From NCBI RefSeq assembly GCF_004355225.1, contig NZ_CP037933.1, positions 1 to 64,000 of the forward strand: 64,000 bases of DNA, given 5' to 3'. Positions within the stretch are counted from its first letter, which is position 1, and each line of letters opens with the position of its first letter. Shown here in pieces: positions 7,646 to 16,079 of this stretch. The DNA comes from Flavobacterium nackdongense (GTDB taxonomy: Bacteria; Bacteroidota; Bacteroidia; Flavobacteriales; Flavobacteriaceae). A model generated the notes under the pieces. That model was not told where the DNA came from. It did no database searches and was given only the letters and a program-made list of their open reading frames with translations. The position numbers and the translations under genes are program-made.

Positions 7646-8476
7646 TTATTTTTTTAATGTGAAAGGTAAGTCTCTGCTTCTTTTTGAAATTAAATTCATT
7701 AAATATAAATGTTCATTAAAGTCAATTTCTTTTTTTGAGTTTTCATAAAAATTACTTGCTCCTACGAAAGACCTAGTTTTCATTATTAAGACATCTCCAT
7801 TTATATTCTTTTCTTTTTTAATCTCTGATTTTAAAGAGTCAATAAAGAATTTATTAGTATTTTTAATAATATCTGCATTCCAAGTATAAATTTGCTCAAG
7901 GATTTCATTGATGTAAAATGAAGTTATTTTAGCATATGATATGCATTCTTCTTTTGTTGGAATATATCCTTGATGAATGATATTATTTCTAAAATTTATT
8001 GGATTATCTACGCTCAATTTTAACATATGTTTTTTTAGAAATTTTTCATCTAAAACAGGAGGTGCAAAATTTAGTAGTTTTAAGAATAACATAAAAAAAG
8101 CTCCATATTGTCTTTCAGAATATTTTGCAATAACTTTCTGATTTGAAACAGCTATATTGAATTCTTCTAACGATTTTGGTGCTAAAAATAGCATTATACA
8201 ATATTCGTGAAAACGCTCTACTGCAGAAGCGAAGTTAGTGACTGCTTCTCTAAAAAACTCATCATTATAAGCTTCTATTCCAAGTTCATAAAGAATTTCA
8301 AATTTATTATTTCCTTGAATCGCAAAATTAAGATGCCCTTCAGGACAAGTAAACTGATAAAATCGGGTGTTATCTATATTTACTCTGTGTTTGTATTGGT
8401 CATTAAAAAATTGAGTATTACCTTCCTTATCTACTTTTTTATGGCATTGCCAACAAATTATTGATTGAATATTCAT
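7646..8476 (-). CDS. Zinc-ribbon plus HEPN-like protein, 276 aa
   Basis: The N-terminus carries CWQC (Cys8, Cys11) and CPEGH (Cys44, His48), a probable zinc ribbon. The rest is helical. FRNNIIHQGY holds Arg163 and His168 in the RX4H arrangement that marks HEPN ribonucleases, and the helix after it (KEECISYAKITSFY) fits the last HEPN helix. HEPN proteins are common toxins or effectors in defence and toxin-antitoxin systems. The motif is short, so the HEPN call is an inference. No nucleotidyltransferase (MNT) partner is adjacent. The neighbour 68 bases downstream is the DUF4238 gene. Confidence 0.6.
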   Translation of the reverse strand: MNIQSIICWQCHKKVDKEGNTQFFNDQYKHRVNIDNTRFYQFTCPEGHLNFAIQGNNKFEILYELGIEAYNDEFFREAVTNFASAVERFHEYCIMLFLAPKSLEEFNIAVSNQKVIAKYSERQYGAFFMLFLKLLNFAPPVLDEKFLKKHMLKLSVDNPINFRNNIIHQGYIPTKEECISYAKITSFYINEILEQIYTWNADIIKNTNKFFIDSLKSEIKKEKNINGDVLIMKTRSFVGASNFYENSKKEIDFNEHLYLMNLISKRSRDLPFTLKK

Positions 8477-8600
8477 AATGCATTTATTTAATGGATTTAG
8501 GCTTTTTTTTCATCTTGCTCTAAAATTGCAGCCAACATCAGTTTGCTTAAAAACCAAAAAAAAGTCTCTGAGAATTTCGTATTTGATATTTTTCTATGGA

Positions 8601-9230
8601 TTAGCTTTGGTTTAAATTTTTGACTTCCATAAGTAGAGTATTATCGTCGTGAAATTGTAATTTTTTCGAGGTAGGGTTTATTTTTACATAAATAGTGTAA
8701 TAAGGTTTTGGAGACAAATCTTTTATAAAAGTGGATAGTTGGTCATTTGGATAGTTTTGATAATGCTCGAGAATAAAGGTAGAAAATTCATCAAAGGCAT
8801 TTTCCCAATCACTTAAATCTAAATTGTTATCAAATAGAAGTTTAATTTTTCGATTTGTTTTGGTTTCTATCAATATTGATACAGCATGTGATTGATTATA
8901 TTTTCCTGATAACTTTTGTGTCGATTTGTTTGCTGAAATTAATTGAACTTGAGTAGCTTTTCCCTTTGCCAGCATTTTTTTGCAAGCGTTTTTAAGTAGT
9001 TCATAGTGATCTTTACCGGCTTCTTGAAGAAAAGATTCAAAATAGGGTTTAAGAATATAAGTAGCAAAGAAAGTTGGCACAATCCATTCCATTGCTGCAT
9101 AAGTTTCATTTTCTTGTTTTGCAACTTGAATTTTTAAATCTTTTACTTCAATTTCAGAAATATCATCGTCAATTATTTCCTGAGGAAAACCTCCTGGATA
9201 AGTAAATACTAAATGTAAAATATCATTCAT
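8601..9230 (-). CDS. Hypothetical protein, 209 aa
   Basis: I do not recognise the family. The first 45 residues form strands with an acidic loop (IIDDDISEIEVKDL). A strongly hydrophobic amphipathic region follows (MEWIVPTFFATYILKPYFESFL, about 48-69), leading into HYELLKNACKKML. The C-terminal half looks alpha/beta. This layout, a possible membrane- or partner-contacting helix between two soluble parts, is not diagnostic. The gene is single, preceded by copy R2 of the promoter-leader module with its TATATTTG box 115 bases upstream, and it ends 125 bases before the zinc-ribbon/HEPN-like gene. Confidence 0.55.
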   Translation of the reverse strand: MNDILHLVFTYPGGFPQEIIDDDISEIEVKDLKIQVAKQENETYAAMEWIVPTFFATYILKPYFESFLQEAGKDHYELLKNACKKMLAKGKATQVQLISANKSTQKLSGKYNQSHAVSILIETKTNRKIKLLFDNNLDLSDWENAFDEFSTFILEHYQNYPNDQLSTFIKDLSPKPYYTIYVKINPTSKKLQFHDDNTLLMEVKNLNQS

Positions 9231-9276
9231 ATATAAAATTTTAGTTAACTTAATTTTTTTGTTGCAAAATAGTGGG

Positions 9277-9416
9277 TATATATCCTAATTAGGGTAGATT
9301 CTCGTTACTGAAATTGTATTTAGTTCTGAGGCTTTAGATGTTACCAAATATATTGAAATTTTAGTACAGTTTTATATATGGATGGAGATAATTTCTTTGA
9401 TTTTTGTGGATAAGGA
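9277..9416 (-). promoter_or_regulatory. Promoter-leader module, copy R2
   Basis: The minus strand shows TATATTTG at 9345-9352 and, in the leader, the dyad ATCCTAATTAGGGTAGATT (about 9282-9300). The gene start at 9230 is 115 bases from the box. The stretch upstream of the promoter shares TTTCTTTGATTTTTGTGG with R1. No clear -33 TTTG is visible at the 22-base distance. Confidence 0.55.
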
Positions 9417-9507
9417 GGGGATAGTTTTTCTTGCTTCATTTTCCACTGGCGGTCGAGGGAGTGGGTGGCGAATTTTGTTTTGTTTGGAAGTGTGAAGGAA
9501 AACACCC

Positions 9508-9532
9508 GAAAGGATTCGGGCGGAAGTGGTGA
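9508..9532 (+). repeat. 25-bp dispersed direct repeat, copy 1
   Basis: These 25 bases, starting GAAAGGATTCGGGCGG, recur without change at 12001-12025. Here the preceding CCC makes a small hairpin CCCGAA-agga-TTCGGG. Both copies lie in intergenic DNA behind a promoter-leader module. The rest of 9417-9613 holds no gene I can support. Confidence 0.7.
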
Positions 9533-9613
9533 ATTTACCGTAAAATGAGCAATTGCGAGGAAAACGGCTGTTTGTGTGCTGTTTTTTTGTAATTTTATGA
9601 AAAAATATCATCT

Positions 9614-9973
9614 ATGGCAGTACAAAGAGAATCAAAACTAATATTCAAGGCTATTGTTGGGGATTATAGACTAACCGATGAGGCAGAAATTTTTTTAAAT
9701 TATATACTTGAACGAGCATTTGTAACTGTGAACAAATCTCGCAGTCAATTTAGAACGTTAAGTGGTGAACGTTGGACAACTTCAGTAAAAAGAATACCTG
9801 TTGGTGTTAATAGTGTAAGTCGACATAAGGTAGCAGCTTTTGAAAAAACCTCAAATGAATTTTTAGATGGATTGAAAAAATTTGCTACCACTATACACGG
9901 AACTAATACAATTGACTCGGTTATTATAAGAGATTTTTTAAAATTCATTTGCCCAAGATGGCCGTTTTGTTAA
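9614..9973 (+). CDS. Hypothetical soluble protein, 119 aa, first gene of a two-gene operon
   Basis: I do not recognise this protein. It starts MAVQRESKLIFKAIVGDYRL, then an acidic helix and a Ser/Arg-rich middle (KSRSQFRTLSGERWTTSVKR) that could bind nucleic acid. The end is unusually Cys/Trp/Pro-rich (KFICPRWPFC). There is no signal peptide. It is one of only two plus-strand genes in an otherwise minus-strand stretch, and the membrane-protein gene follows after 10 bases, so the pair is very likely one transcript. The pairing of a small cytosolic protein with a multi-span membrane protein recalls sensor-effector pairs, which is an inference. Confidence 0.55.
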   Translation: MAVQRESKLIFKAIVGDYRLTDEAEIFLNYILERAFVTVNKSRSQFRTLSGERWTTSVKRIPVGVNSVSRHKVAAFEKTSNEFLDGLKKFATTIHGTNTIDSVIIRDFLKFICPRWPFC

Positions 9974-9983
9974 ATAATATGTT

Positions 9984-10460
9984 ATGGCAGATTATAAAGA
10001 AAAATCATTCGATTTTGCTTACGAAATAGTAAAGCAAATAATATCAATTTCTACAATATTATTAGGTGTTTCAGTAACCTTTTTCGAGAAGTTTAATTAT
10101 TTAAATAATAATTGGGCGCTTATTACAAGTTGGATACTTTTTTTAGTTTGTATACTAATAGGTTTATTTGTAATGATGGGAATTACTGGGAGTTTATCTA
10201 AAAATTCTAATCCAAGTATTTATGATGCAAATAATACTGGATTTACTATCATTTTAGTAATACTTTTTATAGCAGCATTTGGTTTTTTAGTCTTCCATAC
10301 TACAAAGATTATGAACTATAAACCAGTAGAAGAGAAAAAAGAAAAGGTTATATATGTAATTGTAGATAAAAAAAACGAAAGTTGTTGTAAAAAGGAAGTT
10401 GTTAATGGTCCTGAAAAAGATACGCTAAAGTTGTCGGTTAGTACGGACGTTAAAAAATAG
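9984..10460 (+). CDS. Three-helix membrane protein, 158 aa, second gene of the operon
   Basis: Three hydrophobic segments are clear: about residues 16-33 (IISISTILLGVSVTFF), 40-66 (a long Trp/Ile/Leu stretch) and 87-107 (TIILVILFIAAFGFLVF). The C-terminal 45 residues are soluble and highly charged, with EEKKEK, a CC pair and many Lys. No transporter or receptor motif is seen. Membrane proteins of this size often act as pore-forming or membrane-disrupting effectors in anti-phage systems, but the sequence alone does not prove it. It lies 10 bases behind the 119-aa gene. A degenerate promoter-leader module (R3) follows. Confidence 0.6.
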   Translation: MADYKEKSFDFAYEIVKQIISISTILLGVSVTFFEKFNYLNNNWALITSWILFLVCILIGLFVMMGITGSLSKNSNPSIYDANNTGFTIILVILFIAAFGFLVFHTTKIMNYKPVEEKKEKVIYVIVDKKNESCCKKEVVNGPEKDTLKLSVSTDVKK

Positions 10461-10493
10461 CACACAACTCGCGCATACGAGCAACAAACTAGC

Positions 10494-10590
10494 GGCTATA
10501 CACCCAAAATGGGGTGGATTGTCATTATAAAGTAATGAGTAAGCAGTGTTCTCAAGTCGTTATTAAATATATCAAACTATTAGGATAATT
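10494..10590. repeat. Degenerate promoter-leader module, copy R3
   Basis: The dyad ACACCCAAAATGGGGTGGATT (about 10500-10520) and a following TTATTAAATATATCAAACTA region match the other modules but with changes: the -7 box has lost its exact form. No minus-strand gene lies downstream, only the convergent two-gene operon. This looks like a remnant left after gene replacement. Confidence 0.45.
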
Positions 10591-10684
10591 TGGAAAATGA
10601 ATGGTGATTATGTTTAGTTTTACGGTGGAATGGGAAGGTATTGTAAATCCGCTATCTGAAAGTAGGCTTTTTTGCAGATTTAGT

Positions 10685-11776
10685 TTATACTTCTTCAATT
10701 TTGAATCCCTGCTTTTTAGCCAAATTTACAATATTATCAATATTGAATTTTCCCCATTCAGTCGAGACAACAAATTTCACATCATCACTACTTGTAAAAA
10801 TGTTTTTATCATCAGTAAAGTGTCTTTTATTTGATTTATTAGCATATTTCGTTTCGACTAATTTAAGTTCATTAATCACACCTGTTGAACCTTGATATTC
10901 ATCAAGAAAAATATTTTTAAGATTACTGAAGCTTGAAGGGTTTTCTTTTAAATAAGTTCGAACAAATTCCAATACAAATTTATTTTTTCCAAGTTTTATT
11001 CCTGATTCATTTATAATGTATTTTGTTTTATCCCTAGCACTTATAGTGTCAGAGTGCTGCACGTATTTAGTTGATGGAGTCTTTAAAATTTCTGATTCGA
11101 TTGTGTTTTTTGTAATTATTTTTAAAGCTAAACTTTGCAATACATTATCGATTATTTCGCCATCATATTCTTTTTGTAAATCCAGCTTTATTAACTCAAT
11201 TATTTTTAATTCGTAATCTGGTGAAATGATTTTGTTCAGCAATACTTTCTGTTCATTCTTTCTATTAATACTTTTAAGAATGTTTTTTGTAAAGTTATTT
11301 AATGCGTCATAATTAAAAAATTCCTTATTAAAGAGTTCCACAAACTTGATGCCTTTCTGACTATCTTTTTCAAAGTCAATAGTTTCAAGCAAAATAGGAT
11401 CATCATATTCGGTTAAATCTCCATCATAAAATATTTGGATTACTTGACCGATTAAAACACCATATTGAAGTTTTAATTGGCGCATATATGAAAATAACTG
11501 TTGTTGAAATTTAGTATTTAAAGGAATGCTAGGTTGTTTAATTTCAATTACAAATAAGTTTCTTTTCTCAACTGAATTAACAATAATGTCTGGTATGATT
11601 CTATTTGACGCACCAATAGCAAATGAAGGACGGATTTGCAGATCTCCCGAATATTCTTTCCAGTCCAAAACTCTTAGAGCTTGAATTACATTTTGTTCAA
11701 AGTCATATTCGCTAATTTCTGCTCTTATATTTTCGGAAAGCAAAAAGCATATTTCATTCCATTTTTCCTGATTCAT
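10685..11776 (-). CDS. PD-(D/E)XK nuclease-like protein (HsdR N-terminal type), 363 aa
   Basis: Residues 45-80 show the restriction-endonuclease core: DLQIRPSFAIG, then IPDIIV (Asp63) and FVIEIKQP (Glu78-Ile-Lys80). This is the strand-turn-strand layout of the type I HsdR N-terminal nuclease and related stand-alone proteins. No helicase motifs follow; the C-terminal 250 residues are helical and unrecognised. It could be a single-protein nuclease effector. The gene is isolated and sits behind module R4, whose TATATTTG box is 111 bases before the ATG. It is not close enough to the hsd operon to be part of it. Confidence 0.7.
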   Translation of the reverse strand: MNQEKWNEICFLLSENIRAEISEYDFEQNVIQALRVLDWKEYSGDLQIRPSFAIGASNRIIPDIIVNSVEKRNLFVIEIKQPSIPLNTKFQQQLFSYMRQLKLQYGVLIGQVIQIFYDGDLTEYDDPILLETIDFEKDSQKGIKFVELFNKEFFNYDALNNFTKNILKSINRKNEQKVLLNKIISPDYELKIIELIKLDLQKEYDGEIIDNVLQSLALKIITKNTIESEILKTPSTKYVQHSDTISARDKTKYIINESGIKLGKNKFVLEFVRTYLKENPSSFSNLKNIFLDEYQGSTGVINELKLVETKYANKSNKRHFTDDKNIFTSSDDVKFVVSTEWGKFNIDNIVNLAKKQGFKIEEV

Positions 11777-11832
11777 TTTTCCAGTTTTTTTAAGCTTACT
11801 GCAACTTGTATATATTTGCTATGGAGTAGCGA

Positions 11833-11922
11833 CTATATTCCCAAAATAGGGTAGATTACTACTATTAAGAATTGTGTAATTACTTATCAAATATATAAAA
11901 CTATTAGTAGAGTCATTCAAAT
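11833..11922 (-). promoter_or_regulatory. Promoter-leader module, copy R4
   Basis: The minus strand reads TTTG (11917-11920), 22 bases, TATATTTG (11887-11894), then in the leader the dyad TTCCCAAAATAGGGTAGATT (about 11837-11856). Spacing matches R1 exactly. The gene it serves starts at 11776. Confidence 0.6.
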
Positions 11923-12000
11923 TTTGAAAACAAATTTGGGGCTCTCATTGGAATTAGCACGGATTGTAAACCAGCCTATCTGGATCAACTTGTTTCACTG

Positions 12001-12025
12001 GAAAGGATTCGGGCGGAAGTGGTGA
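12001..12025 (+). repeat. 25-bp dispersed direct repeat, copy 2
   Basis: Identical over 25 bases to 9508-9532. Just left of it (about 11970) lies ATTGTAAACCAGCCTATCTG, which resembles ATTGTAAATCCGCTATCTG near 10641, a second shared intergenic block. Confidence 0.65.
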
Positions 12026-12046
12026 CCACTTTGGTATAAAACTCCT

Positions 12047-12493
12047 TTACAGCTTCTTTTTTCTATTTTTACTTTCAACTAAAAATTCTGTAATGTAATC
12101 AGCGGTTTCTTCAATGCTCCATTCTACTAGACTGTTTGGAATTCTTAATGTTAAATATCCTTTTTGAAAGCTAAAAAATGTACGTTTTAAATCACTAAGG
12201 GCTTGCTTGTGGCTGTAATTATGATGTTTTCCATCTACTTCGATATTCACTTTAGCATCTGTAACGGCAATATCAATTGTTTTATAACCATCCCATTTTT
12301 CTAGTTCTGCTGGCACACCTCTCATTCTCAATGCAAAATACAAGTCAATTGCTTGAGGTGTTGTTGAACTGTTATAAAAAATAGTATTTAACCATTTTTG
12401 ATGATTCATGCATAAAGGATGACCTATATTGGTTATTGAATAATCAAAAACATTTTGGTTGATATAACAACCACATTCTATACAAAAACTCAT
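12047..12493 (-). CDS. DUF559/Vsr-like PD-(D/E)XK nuclease with N-terminal Cys motif, 148 aa
   Basis: The N-terminus has CIECGC (residues 4-9) and PLCMNH (27-31), a probable zinc-binding knuckle. The nuclease core follows: IDIAV (Asp74) and VNIEVDGKHH (Glu85, Asp87, His90-His91), then a helix and TLRIPN. This EVDGxxH signature is that of DUF559, a small Vsr-like endonuclease family. The start ATG overlaps the stop of the DUF262 gene by one base (TAATG), so the two proteins are translationally coupled. A zinc-ribbon DUF559 nuclease paired with a GmrSD-like enzyme suggests joint action on modified DNA; that is an inference. Confidence 0.75.
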   Translation of the reverse strand: MSFCIECGCYINQNVFDYSITNIGHPLCMNHQKWLNTIFYNSSTTPQAIDLYFALRMRGVPAELEKWDGYKTIDIAVTDAKVNIEVDGKHHNYSHKQALSDLKRTFFSFQKGYLTLRIPNSLVEWSIEETADYITEFLVESKNRKKKL

Positions 12494-15003
12494 TATCTTA
12501 TATTTTTTATAAAGGGCTGAAATGCTTTTTCAAAAATTGGAAGATTAGAGACCATAAATTCATTCATAGTTTCCCAATCGGATTCATTATATAAATTAAC
12601 ATCTTGTTTCTCAAATTTTATTCTACACATTTTGTTTTCAGGAAGTTCTTCCCAAACTAATTTTTTTCCAAAGGTTTGTTCAATTATTTCTTTGTTTTTA
12701 TGAAGTCTTTTGAAGTACATTTTGTTTGTCTCCTTACTAGAAGTTAGAATTGTCATTTCTATTCTAGCGTAAGATTTAGAAATTACAAAAGTAAATGATA
12801 GTCCTGCAATTCCAGCTCCTGAAGATATCCAGCTTTCTTTAGATGCGTTTACATTTGAAAATAGGCTAGTGTTTTCTATTAATGGCAATAATTGCTGCCA
12901 ATATTTTTTTCTAATATTAAAACGATTTGGTTCTGATTGGTTTTCTGTTCCAGATGAATATTTAATTGATAATTCCTCTTCCATTTCAAACAAAGTCAGC
13001 AATCTTTTTAAACTGGCAAACTTAGTATTGCTGTCTATATTGGATTCAACATACCAACCATTAATTATTTCTTGAGGGGCTCTAAAATCAGTAGTATTTC
13101 TTGTTATTTTAAAAATATCCTGACTGTTTAGCAACAGTTGAGAATTCTTTTCATAGAGATTTCTAATCACATAAAAATACATTCGGGCAACTGTGTCTTC
13201 CTCAATTGTTGTATTTTCAAAAATAAAATATTCTAGTTTTTTATTCTTTGGACTTTCGGCATCAAATATGTTTTGTTCATCTGAAGAATCTTCACTTTCA
13301 AAAATAACAACGTCAGGATATTCCCAAATTTTTAAAAACCTGTCGTAAATTATGTTTAGCCGTTCTTCATATTTAGCAACGTTCCAACTGTTCAATGATT
13401 TCAAATAAGTGTTCAGCCATAATCTACTGTAGTTATAGCCTTGCTCGTTACCGTCAATATTCATTTCCTTTTTGGACAAGAAAGATTTGTTACTTAGCGC
13501 CCCATTGTTGCCAGAAAGCGTAAGGTTTCCTATCGTGTTTAGATGTTTTTCTTTGAATAAAAAATAGTCTTCCGGTGATAATTCAGTGCTCCAATCAGTA
13601 TTAGGGTTTCTTGGAAAAATATGTTCTATTGTAATATGCTCGTTGTTGGTATTTACGTATTCACGGTTGTTGTAGTTTTCGAGCATTTCAAACAGGTAGT
13701 TTCTGTTTTTAGGTTGGGTATTATACAAATCTTTATCCCTTAGTGCGGTTTTTAAATCTTCGTTGGTTGGGAATTTGGCACTACCTTTCTTTTTGAGCAA
13801 GACCTTAGCGAGAGAATCGTAATATTCCTCAGTATCCACCTCAGCATATAGACTCATAAATATTTTATTTAACGCATTGGTTGGCAAGCCTACAATAAAC
13901 CTTCTCCAGGCATAGCTTTGAATCAGTTTCAATATTTTTAATAAATCCTCTTTGCTTAGTAAACCATTTTCAGCATCTTCAAATACTTGCAATAAAAATG
14001 GGTAGGCTACATTTATTTCTAAGCGATTGATATATTCTAATTCTTTCCTGATGTTTGCATCTGAAACTGTAGTTGGGTTTACTAATTTTTTATAATGAAC
14101 TGATAATGATTTTATGTTTTCTAATTCCTGATGGTAGGCCTCCTCTTTTTTGTTAGAATAAAGGCTTTTAAACTCCGCGTACACCTTATTTTTATTCGGT
14201 ATTTTCTTGTTGCGAAGTGTCAGGTAATCTCTTATAAAATCTGAAACTAACGAGCTTTGTTTTACTATGTCTTTTGCATTTTCTTCAATTGGATTCCAGA
14301 TGGTTTCAAAAATCCTGTTTTGGTCTTTTGGAGGTAAGTCCATTAAAATAAAATTCCTAATCAAATCGGATTGTGATAAATCTAATCCTGTTGAATTTAA
14401 ACTTTCAAAAATACGTTGCGGATCATCCTTGTCTCTTTCTAAGGAGATTTCTACAAATATTAACCGATTTAAACCTCTAAGAATCAAATCAAAATTTTCT
14501 TCGTTGATACAGCTTCTAAAATAGTTGTAGTTCTCTATCACATTCGAGAATGTAGCAAATTCATTTTGTGTTCCAAGCATTATCGCTTTGAATGCCAATG
14601 AATTTGTGTCTGTTTGTTTTAGCTTTAATTTGCTGGATTCGTTTTGAACATATTGATTGGTTAGAAACATATTGTACAATTTCTCCGCATCTTGTGCTTT
14701 ACTGTTTTCTTTTGCAAAACGGTATAACGCTACATACAAAATATTGATGGTGGTCAAACGTTGCTGCCCATCTATGATAACTAATTCTTTTACTTCGCTG
14801 GTGCTATAAGTGCCTTCGTGAACAAATACTATACTACCAATAAAATGTGTTCCTCTGTTCTCTGTTTCAACTGAAATAATATCGTTTAGTAATTCTTTGC
14901 ATTCTGCATTTTTCCAATCGTAATTTCGTTGGTATACCGGGATTACAAATTGAACATTAACTGCTTGTAAGAAGGTAATTATGGGTAATTCGTTTGCTTT
15001 CAT
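12493..15003 (-). CDS. DUF262-DUF1524-DUF4268 protein, GmrSD-like type IV restriction enzyme, 836 aa
   Basis: The N-terminal DUF262 domain has IPVYQRNYDW (residues 21-30) and VIIDGQQRLTT (75-85), the nucleotide-dependent ParB/Srx-like motif of GmrS. The DUF1524 HNH nuclease lies near residues 450-510 with ITIEHIFPRNPN and NTIGNLTLSGNNG. The last about 150 residues fit DUF4268: ISKSYARIEM, NKMYFKRLHKNKEIIE and FGKKLVWEELPE. Fused GmrSD enzymes cleave phage DNA carrying modified cytosines. The protein is longer than minimal versions because of the extra C-terminal domain. It is coupled to the DUF559 gene and lies 150 bases beyond the ArdC-like gene. Confidence 0.85.
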   Translation of the reverse strand: MKANELPIITFLQAVNVQFVIPVYQRNYDWKNAECKELLNDIISVETENRGTHFIGSIVFVHEGTYSTSEVKELVIIDGQQRLTTINILYVALYRFAKENSKAQDAEKLYNMFLTNQYVQNESSKLKLKQTDTNSLAFKAIMLGTQNEFATFSNVIENYNYFRSCINEENFDLILRGLNRLIFVEISLERDKDDPQRIFESLNSTGLDLSQSDLIRNFILMDLPPKDQNRIFETIWNPIEENAKDIVKQSSLVSDFIRDYLTLRNKKIPNKNKVYAEFKSLYSNKKEEAYHQELENIKSLSVHYKKLVNPTTVSDANIRKELEYINRLEINVAYPFLLQVFEDAENGLLSKEDLLKILKLIQSYAWRRFIVGLPTNALNKIFMSLYAEVDTEEYYDSLAKVLLKKKGSAKFPTNEDLKTALRDKDLYNTQPKNRNYLFEMLENYNNREYVNTNNEHITIEHIFPRNPNTDWSTELSPEDYFLFKEKHLNTIGNLTLSGNNGALSNKSFLSKKEMNIDGNEQGYNYSRLWLNTYLKSLNSWNVAKYEERLNIIYDRFLKIWEYPDVVIFESEDSSDEQNIFDAESPKNKKLEYFIFENTTIEEDTVARMYFYVIRNLYEKNSQLLLNSQDIFKITRNTTDFRAPQEIINGWYVESNIDSNTKFASLKRLLTLFEMEEELSIKYSSGTENQSEPNRFNIRKKYWQQLLPLIENTSLFSNVNASKESWISSGAGIAGLSFTFVISKSYARIEMTILTSSKETNKMYFKRLHKNKEIIEQTFGKKLVWEELPENKMCRIKFEKQDVNLYNESDWETMNEFMVSNLPIFEKAFQPFIKNIR

Positions 15004-15153
15004 TGATTTGTTTGTAAAAGGGATATTTTATGTAGTACTTTTCATTTTCTAAAAAAAGAATGGTTTATTTAAATGGCGACTATTAAGATCTCTTTCTGCC
15101 AAAATAAAAACTGCGATGTTTTACAACTCATTAAAGTATTGCATAACAACTTA

Positions 15154-15996
15154 TTAAAGAAACAACTTTTCTAATTTATCGGCTGTTTTAATCACTAATT
15201 CATAATTGAACTCAGCTAAATCTTTTTCGTTTTTGATGTAACCTGCTAAGTACTCTTGTGAATTTGATAGTAAACCAACTCTACAGCATATTAAAAAACT
15301 AACGGTTTCAGCTTCTAATTCCTCGGTTGCTCTGGGAATTTTGCGAGATAGAAGTTTCATAGGTTTTTTTTGACTGATATGATTTAAGCTTTGATGTCCA
15401 GTGTGTCCTAAAAATAAGTGGGCTAGTTCGTGAATTAAGACTGAAAAACTTTCTTCTATTGTAGCGTTTTCTTTTAAAACAATTTCTAAACGGCCACTAA
15501 TTATTGTTGTGATATGACCTCCTTTGAAAAAAGAAAAAGGTTTAAATTTTATTTTTATACCCCAATTGGCAACTTCCTTTAGTAAACCATCATATAATTT
15601 TTGATTTATAAAACCTTTTATATCCGTTGTACCCAAACCATCTTTTAAAAATTCATCTACTGATTTTTTCCCAGATGTTTGATAGATATCATACGCACAC
15701 ATCATCGGACCGTTTGGACAAAGAATTAACAGCGGTTTAGCATCTTCATTTATAGTTCTATTTCTGTTTTTCCAAAACGTTGTACCGCCAAAAAAAGTAA
15801 CATCGGGATTTTGGATGTAAACCAACATTGTATTGTACCGTGAATAATGATGAAAACTTGCTATAAAGTTGAAAAATTTTGCATAATTTTTCGATGATTT
15901 ATAGTTTAAACTTCTTTTGAACAATTCGTCAATGGTATATTTATCATTGATTTCTTTTTGCTCTGGGTCTAATTCATCAAAAAGGCTAGGTTCCAT
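15154..15996 (-). CDS. ArdC-like antirestriction protein with HExxH peptidase motif, 280 aa
   Basis: The N-terminal part (FFNFIASFHHYSRYNTMLVYIQ split around residues 41-62, then PDVTFFGGTTFWKNRNR) matches the single-strand-DNA-binding N-terminal domain of ArdC-type proteins. IHELAHLFLGH at residues 188-198 supplies the HExxH zinc-metallopeptidase site, and a later Glu (EELEAETVSF) fits the third ligand, as in ArdC and ImmA/IrrE relatives. ArdC proteins protect incoming DNA against restriction and are usually plasmid- or ICE-borne. Its place 83 bases downstream of hsdR is notable. It could instead be a peptidase acting on a local regulator. Confidence 0.75.
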   Translation of the reverse strand: MEPSLFDELDPEQKEINDKYTIDELFKRSLNYKSSKNYAKFFNFIASFHHYSRYNTMLVYIQNPDVTFFGGTTFWKNRNRTINEDAKPLLILCPNGPMMCAYDIYQTSGKKSVDEFLKDGLGTTDIKGFINQKLYDGLLKEVANWGIKIKFKPFSFFKGGHITTIISGRLEIVLKENATIEESFSVLIHELAHLFLGHTGHQSLNHISQKKPMKLLSRKIPRATEELEAETVSFLICCRVGLLSNSQEYLAGYIKNEKDLAEFNYELVIKTADKLEKLFL

Positions 15997-16079
15997 ATCT
16001 TTTTTTTTGTTTTTAATTGCAAAACTTTCTTTTCTTTAGTATCCTAAAACACAGTTCTATTTATATATTTTGTTAATAT

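Noticed and set aside
9372..9611. Minus-strand frame of 79 codons
   Set aside because: It covers the promoter-leader module and the 25-bp repeat and reads as low-complexity; no family pattern.
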